From assembly GCF_900142145.1 (NCBI RefSeq), contig NZ_FQZV01000016.1, forward strand, positions 16,139-80,138: a DNA stretch of 64,000 nucleotides. The letters run 5' to 3'. The notes beneath the pieces are model-generated. The model searched no databases and had not been told where the DNA came from. It was given only the letters and a program-made list of their open reading frames with translations. The position numbers and the translations under genes were made by a program. Positions 56,720-64,000 of this stretch are shown here, piece by piece. Within the stretch, counting starts at the first letter, position 1; every line of letters begins with the position of its first letter. This DNA comes from Geosporobacter subterraneus DSM 17957. Lineage in GTDB: Bacteria > Bacillota > Clostridia > Peptostreptococcales > Thermotaleaceae.

Positions 56720-56914
56720 ATGATCTATGAGTTTATGCGCTTAATGGCTGGTAAATATCTAAGAGCTTTAATTGACTATTATATTGCCAATCAGAATGTT
56801 TTTAATGCAATTGTTGTCGTAGGCGGGTTCATGTGGATCTTTTTTAAGCAAAAGGGACATGGGGAGACTAAAAAATCAAAAAATTTCTTTGGGATAGAGA
56901 TCAAAGAAAAATAA
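56720..56914 (+). CDS. Small single-pass membrane protein in the PTS operon, 64 residues
   Basis: AAAGGGAGG precedes the ATG. The N-terminus is MIYEFMRLMAGKYLRALIDY, one membrane helix runs VFNAIVVVGGFMWIFF, and the tail is Lys-rich (KQKGHGETKKSKNFFGIEI). I do not recognise it. Its place between the dehydrogenase and HPr suggests a link to this transporter, but nothing more can be said. Confidence 0.65.
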   Translation: MIYEFMRLMAGKYLRALIDYYIANQNVFNAIVVVGGFMWIFFKQKGHGETKKSKNFFGIEIKEK

Positions 56915-56990
56915 CAGAGCAGCTTCCATAGAATCAATAAGAGAATGGTCCTTAAGACAAAAGCATCTTTATAAAAATGGGGGAAGAGGA

Positions 56991-57257
56991 ATGTACTCGG
57001 GAAAAGTTGTTTTAGAGAATGAAGCAGGCTTACATGCGAGACCTGCATCAATTTTCACACAGACTTCATTAAAATATAAATCGGACATAACCATCGCAAA
57101 GGAAGGAAAATCTGCCAATGCGAAATCAATTATTTCAGTGCTGTCTCTTGGCATAACGAAAGGAACAGAAATCACAATAAGGGCAGAGGGTGAGGATGAA
57201 GAGGCCGCAGTAAATGATCTTGTTGCATTAATAGAATCGAAAATGGGAGAAGCATAG
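56991..57257 (+). CDS. HPr-family phosphocarrier protein
   Basis: An 88-residue HPr. The EI-phosphorylated H15 is in NEAGLHARPASIF, and the regulatory S46 is kept (ANAKSIISVLSLGI), so it could also be an HPr kinase target. It lies in the PTS operon and before a terminator, so it may be a dedicated HPr for this transporter and its activator; a general HPr elsewhere cannot be excluded. Confidence 0.93.
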   Translation: MYSGKVVLENEAGLHARPASIFTQTSLKYKSDITIAKEGKSANAKSIISVLSLGITKGTEITIRAEGEDEEAAVNDLVALIESKMGEA

Positions 57258-57263
57258 TTGATG

Positions 57264-57288
57264 AGGACAGATTCTGTCCTTTTTGTTT
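57264..57288 (+). terminator. Terminator of the levR-PTS-HPr operon
   Basis: AGGACAG pairs with CTGTCCT around ATT, followed by TTTTTGTTT. Confidence 0.85.
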
Positions 57289-57391
57289 GCAGATAGGAGG
57301 AAGCGGTAGCTAAGAAAGGAGATTATGTGATGAGGACACTACATAATTCAAAAGTGATGATTCATCAATGATGGAAGAGGAGGATCCGTTT

Positions 57392-58023
57392 ATGTATGTT
57401 TTAGGGATAGATATTGGGACACAAGGAGTTAGGGGTTTAGTGGTGGACAAGAACGGATATGTAGCTGCCGCACATAGTACACCCTTTGAAGTGATCAATA
57501 CTTCTGAAATAGAGAGCCATAAGGAACAGAATCCCAGCATTTGGTGGGATGCAACCATGGAAACCATAAAAGGAATTATCAATATACTAAAGGAGAAAAA
57601 AATTGATCCTGATGAAATTTTTCGATTGCTTTAGATGGAACTTCTGGTACCATTGTACCTTTAGATGCACAAAATACGCCTCTTTGCAATGGTTTAATGA
57701 TCGCATCAATTTAGTTGTACACCAATCGGATTATGTGGTTGGCTGCCTTACAGGATGTTATGAATTTAGCGACTACTCAAATGCATTAAAAACAGGATAC
57801 GATCTTATTGAAAAAGAATGGCCTGGCTTTATCGATAAAGGTTTAGGTGTTTCATTAAAAATACTTCCGAAGGTGCTATCTCCCGGGACTGAGATTGCAT
57901 ATATTTCTCGGACAGCAGCGGAGCTTACTGGCCTCAGCGAAAAAACCATCGTGGTAGCCGGAGCAACTGATGGTTATACCTCAGCTATTGCTTCTGGTGC
58001 GGTAGAGTCTGGAGATTTTATAT
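57392..58023 (+). pseudogene. Ruined FGGY-family carbohydrate kinase
   Basis: GAGGAGG precedes ATG 57392 and the frame opens MYVLGIDIGTQGVRGLVVDK, the ATP-binding start of FGGY kinases. A shift near 57618 leads to LDGTSGTIVPLDAQNTPLCN, a stop, then after an internal deletion a third frame with VVHQSDYVVGCLTGCYEFSD and VVAGATDGYTSAIASGAVES. The C-terminal half is gone. The intact enzyme would have phosphorylated a sugar or polyol brought in by this locus. Confidence 0.8.
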
Positions 58024-58296
58024 GTGGAACGTAATGACGTACATCCTGCTGAGGCAGTTAAATTGATACGGGATTGCAAAGATATTATTCCGGTCATACC
58101 CTGGAACATATTACTTGCCTGGAAAACCTGGCAAATGAAAAAAACTGATCATGACAGGCGGTTCGGACTTCCATGGACCAAAGGGGCCCCATTGGGAGAC
58201 AGGATAGAAATGGGATCAGTGAATGTGCCTGGCAGCTGTGTGGATGGATTAAAAGCATACCTGATGGAAAGGAGGAAAGCCTTTGAGTATCTATAA
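58024..58296 (+). pseudogene. C-terminal scrap of a PHP-domain phosphoesterase
   Basis: Directly joined to the kinase ruin. The frames contain NDVHPAEAVKLIRDCK, then LENLANEK, LIMTGGSDFHGPKG and APLGDRIEMGSVNVPG, shifted against each other near 58140 and 58175. GSDFHG is the metal-binding end of PHP-domain phosphoesterases of the TrpH/YciV type. The first half of the domain is missing, so a deletion fused two broken genes. Confidence 0.6.
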
Positions 58297-59623
58297 GGAT
58301 TGTGATATCCGAGGGGTTTTTGACGAAGAGCTGGACTGAGAAACAGCCTATCATATTGGAAAGAGCATAGGAACGATCATGGGGGGAAAGACTATGATTG
58401 TCGGGGGTGATGTAAGGACATCTACTTCTTTTTTAAAAGAAGCATTGGTAAAAGGTCTAATGGAATGCGGCGCCCATCTGATCGATATTGGAACTGTTCC
58501 AACACCAGTATTTTACTTTGCCAAGGGATTTCTAAAAGCAGATGGGGGAATTACAGTAACTGCATCCCATAATCCAGCAAAGTATAATGGATTTAAAGTC
58601 ATATTAGGGGATATGCCTATTCGAACTGAAGATATTCAAACGATAAAGAAGATTGTGGAACAGCGAAGCTATCAAGTAGGAATCGGCAGCTATCGAAATT
58701 TAGAAGTTAATGAACTCTATCAGGAATATACCAGGGGATTGGTTCGGACATATAAACCTCTGAAGGTTATTATTGATGCTGGAAACGGGGCCACATCAAT
58801 ATTAGCACCTCAGTTATTTAAAAAAATAGGTTATGAAGTTATTCCGCTGTTTTGTGAGTTCGATGGAAATTTCCCCAATAGAGAACTGAATCCGGCAGTA
58901 TATAGCAATCTGGAAAAATTACAGACAAAAGTATTAGATGAGGAAGCAGATTTAGGCATTGGTTTTGACGGGGATGGGGATAGAGTGGTTTTTGTAGATG
59001 AGAAAGGGAGAATTTCAACTAGTGAGGAGAGTTTTACAGTATTTATTCAGGATTATCTAAAGGATCATCCTGCACCGGTGATCTACGATATAAAATCCTC
59101 CAGCATCATTAAGAAAGAGATAGAAAAACATGGCGGAAAAGCAATTATGGAAAGATCAGGACATGCCTTTATTAAAAAGACTTTCCTAGAAAATCAAGGG
59201 ATTTTGGCAGGAGAAATCAGCGGACATTTCTTTTTTAAAGAATTAGGATATGATGACGGGATTTATGCAGCCCTAAAAATGGCGGAAATACTCAGTAAGA
59301 ATAATCAATTGTTATCTTATTATATAGATAAGATTGATAAAACCTTCATGACACCGGATCTGCGAATACCCTATCCCAAGGAACTTCAAATAGAATTGCT
59401 AACCAAACTTGAAAATCTGGGAAGACGATATAAGATCGTAAGGCTGGATGGCATCAGAATTGAATTTCCAAGGGGATGGGCACTGATGCGGCAATCAGTT
59501 ACAAAGCCCTGTGTTACAATCCGATTTGAAGCAGACAGTGAAGCTGATTTACATTTTATTAAAAAGGAATTCTTAGAAACTGTTCCGGAGTTAAGAGGGA
59601 AACATGATCATCTTCTCATATAA
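58283..59623 (+). pseudogene. Phosphoglucomutase/phosphomannomutase with in-frame TGA at codon 19
   Basis: AAGGAGG precedes TTG 58283 and the frame reads LSIYKDCDIRGVFDEELD, the normal N-terminus with the DIRG phosphate loop, then TGA at 58337-58339, then ETAYHIGKSIGTIMGGKTM and an intact remainder. Catalytic S95 in TASHNPAKYNG, metal loop GFDGDGDRV (D229), GEISGHFFF and the C-terminal phosphate loop RFEADSEAD are all present. Translation restarting at ATG 58379 (AGGA 7 nt before) would give 414 residues lacking only the first 32. The enzyme interconverts hexose 1- and 6-phosphates. It is either a young pseudogene or a shortened working enzyme. Confidence 0.8.
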
Positions 59624-59668
59624 ATTGTAAAGGGGGAATCTATTTTATAAACTTGTAGCATTTTATGA

Positions 59669-59726
59669 CTGGTTAACTAAAAACCCTAGGCAGAGAAACG
59701 CTTGCCTAGGGTTTTTAGTTAACCAG
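59669..59726. terminator. Bidirectional terminator with 24-bp perfect arms
   Basis: Arms 59669-59692 and 59703-59726 are exact inverses (core AAAAACCCTAGGCA / TGCCTAGGGTTTTT) around a 10-nt loop. It stands between the convergent mutase and lysC genes, with T runs inside both outgoing arms. Confidence 0.85.
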
Positions 59727-59736
59727 TATAGAGGAA

Positions 59737-60918
59737 TTAGGCCATTAAACTTAAATTATGATTGATGATTTCTATTTGATTGTATATCCTCTGAATACAT
59801 TCTATTGCAAATTCATTGGAAATCATTATGACAAAATGGTCGCTGAAAGAAAAGGAATCCAGTATAGGCATCATTGAGCCTGCCAGAAAGCTGTAGATTT
59901 GTTGTTGGATGCTCTGACACCGGGACTGATCGTGGAACACGGCTATCTTTCCAATATCTGCTCTAGCATTCTCAAATGGAAGGCCGTTGGGATAGATCTT
60001 AGACAATAGGACGTCAGACTTATAATAGGCCGCTATACTTTGATTACTTTCCTTGTATAAATATGTATGGTCCTTGAGTTTTGTATATAAAGATTTATTT
60101 TCAATAGGGGTGCGTACACACGAATAATCTTTTTCGTAGGCGATGCCAATGATATTTTGACGGTGATACTTTGGATCTTGAAGGATAAGTGTCCCAGGAG
60201 CATCACTAAATGTAGAGCGTACCTGTACGGGTATTTGGGATTTTTTTGCGGCCTTCACAGCTCTCGGGTGAATCACTTTTGCACCGTTTAAAGCAAGTTT
60301 ATACATATCATCATAGGATATTTCAGGCAAATAGGTGACATTGCTGACGATTCTCGGATCAGTTATAGCAACGCCAGGAACATCCGTAAAAATATCCACA
60401 CGATCCGCATGTAAATATGCCCCTAATGCCACTGCCGTGGTGTCGCTTCCGCCTCTGCCCAGTGTGGTGATCCACCCATCCTCAGTAATTCCCTGAAAAC
60501 CTGAAACTACTGCAATTTTACCCTCGCCGATGCATTGTTTTATAGACTGAGTATCAATATGTAGAATATCTGCATTGTTAAAGGTATTATTGGTATGAAT
60601 TCCTGCTTGAAAACCTGTCATCGGAACAGCATATAGTCCATTTACCTCAAAATAGTGAGAAATGATAGCGGCAGAGATCATTTCACCACAGGACATAATA
60701 AAATCTTTTTTTAAGCCTTCTATAGCAGGATCAACTTCTTCCAGGAGCTGAATAAGTGTATCGGTTGCATAGGGTGCGCCTTTGCGACCCATTGCAGAGA
60801 CGACCACTATAACTTCATTTCCATTTGCCCGGCAAGTACTCACATGTCGAAGCATTGCCCTCCAGCCTTCAGGGGTAGCCACTGAAGTGCCACCAAATTT
60901 CTGTACAACCAATCCCAT
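59737..60918 (-). CDS. lysC: Aspartate kinase
   Basis: This phosphorylates L-aspartate, the first step to lysine, threonine, methionine and diaminopimelate. 393 residues: LVVQKFGGTSVATPEGW, ITTLGRGGSDTTAVALGAYL, DIFTDVPGVAITDPRIV and GAKVIHPRAVKAA are the kinase signatures. About 270-393 is an ACT-type regulatory region. It lies 11 bp after asd, in one operon with it. Confidence 0.95.
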   Translation of the reverse strand: MGLVVQKFGGTSVATPEGWRAMLRHVSTCRANGNEVIVVVSAMGRKGAPYATDTLIQLLEEVDPAIEGLKKDFIMSCGEMISAAIISHYFEVNGLYAVPMTGFQAGIHTNNTFNNADILHIDTQSIKQCIGEGKIAVVSGFQGITEDGWITTLGRGGSDTTAVALGAYLHADRVDIFTDVPGVAITDPRIVSNVTYLPEISYDDMYKLALNGAKVIHPRAVKAAKKSQIPVQVRSTFSDAPGTLILQDPKYHRQNIIGIAYEKDYSCVRTPIENKSLYTKLKDHTYLYKESNQSIAAYYKSDVLLSKIYPNGLPFENARADIGKIAVFHDQSRCQSIQQQIYSFLAGSMMPILDSFSFSDHFVIMISNEFAIECIQRIYNQIEIINHNLSLMA

Positions 60919-60929
60919 CCCTTCACCTC

Positions 60930-61940
60930 CTATAAAAGATTCTTCTGTACTAGTGTCTCTGCGATTTGAACTGCATTTAATGCAGCGCCTTTTCTGAGAT
61001 TATCGGCTACAACCCATAAATTTAAACCATTTTCTATAGATAAATCTCTCCTAATCCTTCCTACAAAAACAGAATCCTGTCCCTCAGCTTCAATAGCCAT
61101 AGGATATTGAGCTTCAGCTGGATTGTCAACTACAACTACTCCTGGCGCGGATTTAAGGATTGTGAAGATTTCATCTAATACAAAGGGTTTTTTCATTTCC
61201 ACGTTGATAGACTCAGAGTGGGAACGGAATACCGGAATACGTACTGTTGTGGCAGAAACGGATATATTTTTATCTAATATTTTATTAGTTTCATGGACCA
61301 TCTTCATTTCTTCTTTTGTGTAATTATTTTCTAGAAAGATATCGATATGGGGCAGTGCGTTAAATGCAATCTGATAAGGATACACATTACTTCTAATTGG
61401 GCTTGCTGACACATAATCCTGTATCTGTTGATTCAATTCATCAATCGCTTTTTGTCCTGTGCCGGATACAGCTTGATAAGTAGATACGACAATTCTCTTG
61501 ATGCCATATTGATCATGGAGAGGCTTTAAAGCCACCAACATTTGTATAGTAGAACAATTGGGATTTGCAATGAGCCCTTTATGCCAGGATAAAGCATCGG
61601 GATTGACCTCCGGAATAACCAATGGAACATCGTCATCCATACGCCATGCGCTGCTATTGTCCACTACAATGGCGCCTTCAGCAACTGCAATAGGTGCTAA
61701 TATTTTGCTTGCATCAGCACCGGCAGAAAATAATGCAATGTCAACATCCTTAAAGGCACCTGTCTCCGCTGCCTGCACGACTACAGGTTTACCTTGAAAA
61801 ATTATTTCTGTGCCGGCATTACTAAGAATATCCAGAGGTTTAATTACTTCTACAGGAAATTCCCGCTGCTCTAAAGTCTTTAACATTTCCCTTCCTACGG
61901 CACCTAAAGCGCCAACAACTGCAATATTATATTTTCGCAT
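60930..61940 (-). CDS. asd: Aspartate-semialdehyde dehydrogenase
   Basis: This reduces aspartyl phosphate to aspartate semialdehyde with NADPH. 336 residues: NIAVVGALGAVGREMLKTL, the catalytic cysteine in LIANPNCSTIQMLVAL, and the catalytic His in VFRSHSESINVEM. ATG 61940 has AAGGGGG 7 nt upstream; the TTG just before is less likely. First gene of asd-lysC, under a promoter with the CTCATCA/TGATGAG operator. Confidence 0.96.
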   Translation of the reverse strand: MRKYNIAVVGALGAVGREMLKTLEQREFPVEVIKPLDILSNAGTEIIFQGKPVVVQAAETGAFKDVDIALFSAGADASKILAPIAVAEGAIVVDNSSAWRMDDDVPLVIPEVNPDALSWHKGLIANPNCSTIQMLVALKPLHDQYGIKRIVVSTYQAVSGTGQKAIDELNQQIQDYVSASPIRSNVYPYQIAFNALPHIDIFLENNYTKEEMKMVHETNKILDKNISVSATTVRIPVFRSHSESINVEMKKPFVLDEIFTILKSAPGVVVVDNPAEAQYPMAIEAEGQDSVFVGRIRRDLSIENGLNLWVVADNLRKGAALNAVQIAETLVQKNLL

Positions 61941-61967
61941 CAAATTACCCCCTTTTTTAATGCACTG

Positions 61968-62025
61968 CTCATCATGTGATGAGTAGCATATTATTATTAT
62001 AATAGGCTTATTATTTGCAAGTCAA
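61968..62025 (-). promoter_or_regulatory. asd-lysC promoter with downstream operator
   Basis: On the minus strand TTGACT (62025-62020), an 18-bp spacer and TATAAT (62001-61996) form the promoter; the start would be near 61989. The inverted repeat CTCATCACATGATGAG occupies 61983-61968, about +6 to +21. The same site, in the same orientation and place, precedes the FAD oxidoreductase gene at 62412. Confidence 0.75.
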
Positions 62026-62085
62026 CTAAAAAACAAAAAATTCAGAAAAATTATAGATTATAATTGCATACTTCTATTTCTATAA

Positions 62086-62279
62086 CATAGGCGTCAACGT
62101 AATCCAATTATTTCCAAATAAACCTTAGAAGCATGTCATTCTGAGCGTTAGCGAAGAATCTTATAGAACATAAGCAAGATTACTTTTGATTATCAGAATA
62201 TATCATCTAGCTTAAAGATCCTTCGACTCCGTTTTACTCCGCTCAGGATGACAAATTATGGGTTAAGTTGACGCCTATG
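62086..62279. mobile_element. 194-bp MITE, copy 2, with 10-bp target duplication
   Basis: It is identical to copy 1 (38077-38270), with ends CATAGGCGTCAAC and GTTGACGCCTATG. It is flanked by ATTTCTATAA on both sides (62076-62085 and 62280-62289). Different duplications at the two sites prove independent insertion. It lies between the divergent asd and FAD oxidoreductase promoters without breaking either. Confidence 0.9.
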
Positions 62280-62370
62280 ATTTCTATAAATAAATATACA
62301 ATGAAAAAATTGATAATAAAGGACAGAACAACAACATAATTAATAATAATTAGAAAATTAAAAATATTTA

Positions 62371-62427
62371 TTGACATAGACCAAAACAATGGCTATCATT
62401 ATATTAAGCTACTCATCATATGATGAG
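62371..62427 (+). promoter_or_regulatory. Promoter and operator of the FAD oxidoreductase gene
   Basis: TTGACA (62371-62376), a 17-bp spacer and TATCAT (62394-62399) predict a start near 62407. The perfect palindrome CTCATCATATGATGAG is at 62412-62427, about +5 to +20. Including flanks (GCTA before, CAGT after), 23 of 24 positions equal the asd operator. Confidence 0.78.
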
Positions 62428-62456
62428 CAGTATCAAAAGGCAGGGGGACAAGATAA

Positions 62457-63653
62457 ATGAGAAGAGCTTATGACGTTGTGGTCATTGGAGGAGGAATTAT
62501 TGGTTTATCTTCCGCTTATTATTTAACGACAAATGGAAAGCGAGTACTGGTGATCGAAAAAAATGAAATTGGATCCGGTGCATCGGGGGCTTGTGACGAC
62601 ATGATTTTACTTCAGTCTAAGAAGCCTGGAATTTCCTTAAAATTAGCCATGGAGAGTTTGGAGATGTACCGTACGCTGTCAAAGGAACTGGATGTAGATT
62701 TAGAATTTGAAAGCAGGGGCGGTATGATCTTAATAGAGACACAGCAGGAGCTTGAAGTAATGGAGGATTTTGTTAAACAGCAAAGAAATTCTGGGTTGGC
62801 AGTAGAGATTATAGACCGAAAGACTGTGGAAAAAAAACAGCCTTATGTAAAGAATACGGTTATTGCGTCTACATACAGCAGTAAAGATGCTCAGGTTAAT
62901 CCACTGAAGGTGATGCGGGGTTATTTGGGAAAAGGGATATCTAATGGATTGCATATTTTTCGGAAAACAACCATACGCAGTATAGACCAGAAAAAAGATC
63001 ACTGGCTTATTGCTTTGGACGATGGTAAACAGGTGGAAACCGAATACATCATTAATGCAGCAGGTGCTTGGTCCGGTGAAGTTGGAAAGCTGATCCATAT
63101 AGATATCCCAATTATACCGAAAAGAGGGCAAATCGTCGTTACGGAACAAATTCCTCATGTAGGACAGACAAACGTTTGGAGTGCAGCCTATATAGCTTCT
63201 AAATTAAAACCAGAGATGTTGGATAACATACATGATGAATATAGAAAACTGGGGATTGGTTTTGCATTTACACAGGCAACCGATGGAAATTATCTGATAG
63301 GCAGTACTCGTGAGGATGTAGGTTTTGACAATGGAATCACAATAAAAGCAATCAATTTAATGATTCAGCAGGCAGTAGATTTTTTCCCAATACTGAAGAA
63401 TGTACATATGATCCGATGCTTTGCAGGCTTAAGACCGGCTACTTTCGATGGAAAAGCAATTATTGGAGAAGTACCCAATAAAAAAGGATTTTATGTAGCA
63501 GCAGGTCACGAAGGCGATGGTATCGCATTGGCACCAATCACTGGAAAAATTATTGCAGATATGATTGATCAAAAAGAAAACAGGACAGATCTTCAAGAGC
63601 TTAATTTGGGGAGATTTAGACAGGAAAGGATGGTGAACAAAAAAACGGTCTAA
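62457..63653 (+). CDS. FAD-dependent amino acid/amine oxidoreductase (DAO family)
   Basis: A 398-residue flavoprotein of the D-amino-acid oxidase/glycine oxidase family. YDVVVIGGGIIGLSSAYYL is the FAD-binding start, IEKNEIGSGASGACDD follows, IINAAGAWSGEVGKL is the conserved mid motif, and the C-terminal part has MIRCFAGLRPATFDGKAIIG and FYVAAGHEGDGIALAPITGK. It removes hydrogens from an amine such as a D-amino acid, glycine, sarcosine or proline. In anaerobes these act as dehydrogenases, often with small iron-sulfur partners, which are not seen here. Sharing an operator with asd-lysC hints at an aspartate-family or related amine substrate. AGGGGGA precedes the ATG. Confidence 0.88.
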   Translation: MRRAYDVVVIGGGIIGLSSAYYLTTNGKRVLVIEKNEIGSGASGACDDMILLQSKKPGISLKLAMESLEMYRTLSKELDVDLEFESRGGMILIETQQELEVMEDFVKQQRNSGLAVEIIDRKTVEKKQPYVKNTVIASTYSSKDAQVNPLKVMRGYLGKGISNGLHIFRKTTIRSIDQKKDHWLIALDDGKQVETEYIINAAGAWSGEVGKLIHIDIPIIPKRGQIVVTEQIPHVGQTNVWSAAYIASKLKPEMLDNIHDEYRKLGIGFAFTQATDGNYLIGSTREDVGFDNGITIKAINLMIQQAVDFFPILKNVHMIRCFAGLRPATFDGKAIIGEVPNKKGFYVAAGHEGDGIALAPITGKIIADMIDQKENRTDLQELNLGRFRQERMVNKKTV

Positions 63654-63807
63654 AACTCTTTATAATAAATATAGGTAGTTGCAGAATGTGGTTTCCATTT
63701 ATCCACAGGAGAAATAGTATTTATGCGACAGCATAGGAAGATATAAACATGAAAAAAGGCATAGCAAAGCAAAGGGGCAGCTAAACCTCTAACTTTAAAG
63801 ATTTAAT

Positions 63808-64000
63808 CTATGCGATTGAAGATTTGATGGCAAGTGGATTCCTATGATCTTGCTGTGTTTTAAACAAAAGCATAAAAGCGATGAGCTGAGAGATGCAGGC
63901 TAGGAGAATGTCAGATTTGAGTGATACTGTGTTTCGAACCTTTGATGATTTAATTTGGATGAAATTCTTAATCTGAGAAATGGATCTTTCAACAATGGTT
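63808..64000 (-). mobile_element. C-terminus of a DDE transposase, running off the window
   Basis: On the minus strand, 63 codons are read from the right edge: TIVERSISQIKNFIQIKSSK, VRNTVSLKSDILLACISQLI, AFMLLF, ending at TAG 63808. The ERSISQIK start followed by a hydrophobic helix is typical of the last part of DDE transposases. The remainder is outside the window, so family and integrity are unknown. The 150 bases before it (63654-63807) hold no gene I can see. Confidence 0.55.

Noticed and set aside
58024..58296. 90-residue frame as a real small protein
   Set aside because: Its start lies inside the kinase ruin, and the PHP motif GSDFHG appears only in a neighbouring frame, showing shifts.
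58337..58339. TGA as selenocysteine codon in the mutase
   Set aside because: This enzyme family has no redox residue at that place, the position is a variable N-terminal loop, and no SECIS-like hairpin is visible directly after it.

Overview
The window is low-GC, densely coded DNA from an anaerobic, probably spore-forming member of the Clostridia. The signs are a one-chain pyruvate:ferredoxin oxidoreductase, a SleB-type cortex hydrolase under a c-di-AMP (ydaO-type) riboswitch, an S-layer homology protein, two sigma-54 activators with matching -24/-12 promoters, AGGAGG-type ribosome sites and frequent TTG/GTG starts. I cannot name the genus from sequence alone.

Layout. 1-2.9 kb: a decayed GT51 transglycosylase, an Lrp-type regulator and an orphan carboxyltransferase (OadA-like). 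3-7.8 kb: a DUF1846 protein, lipB-lipA and a DEAD-box helicase. 8-10.6 kb: malic enzyme plus a LarA-family (lactate/malate racemase-like) protein. 10.7-15.1 kb, minus strand: aconitase, isocitrate dehydrogenase and citrate synthase, the oxidative branch to 2-oxoglutarate, under one palindromic operator. 15.3-18.8 kb: a PAS/sigma-54 activator and a histidine-ammonia-lyase homologue that lacks the Ala-Ser-Gly cofactor triad. 18.8-24.9 kb: mixed small genes, several gene ruins, a candidate structured RNA, ttcA, sleB and a DMT permease. 25-31 kb: a complete-looking pabA-pabB-pabC-folE-folP-folB-folK-aroF folate operon. 31-37.5 kb: SLH protein, PFOR, a beta-lactamase-fold serine hydrolase and an NlpC/P60 hydrolase. 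38-46.4 kb: M16 peptidase, SNF2 helicase, diguanylate cyclase, P1 peptidase and YebC. About 47 kb: tRNA-Val(GAC). 47.4-59.6 kb: a sugar or polyol PTS locus with FucA-like aldolase, transaldolase-type aldolase, a divergent GpsA homologue, a LevR-type activator, a galactitol-type PTS, a zinc dehydrogenase and its own HPr, followed by wrecked kinase and PHP genes and a hexose-phosphate mutase with an early stop. 59.7-63.7 kb: lysC-asd and a divergent FAD amine oxidoreductase that share an operator. The window ends in a transposase C-terminus.

Three regulatory circuits stand out. (i) The two transcription units of the PTS locus each carry a perfect GG-N10-GC sigma-54 promoter whose -24 box is half of the same inverted repeat (TGCCA-N5-TGGCA). 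(ii) asd-lysC and the FAD oxidoreductase share a nearly identical operator at the same distance from their promoters. (iii) The ammonia-lyase homologue has a sigma-54 promoter with three copies of an ACAGGTGC element about 145-215 bp upstream.

Two identical 194-bp MITEs (38077-38270 and 62086-62279), each flanked by its own perfect 10-bp target duplication and bearing IS231-like ends, show recent mobility. About ten loci are broken by nonsense changes, frameshifts or deletions, so gene decay is unusually visible. I saw no CRISPR array, rRNA, prophage or replication origin.
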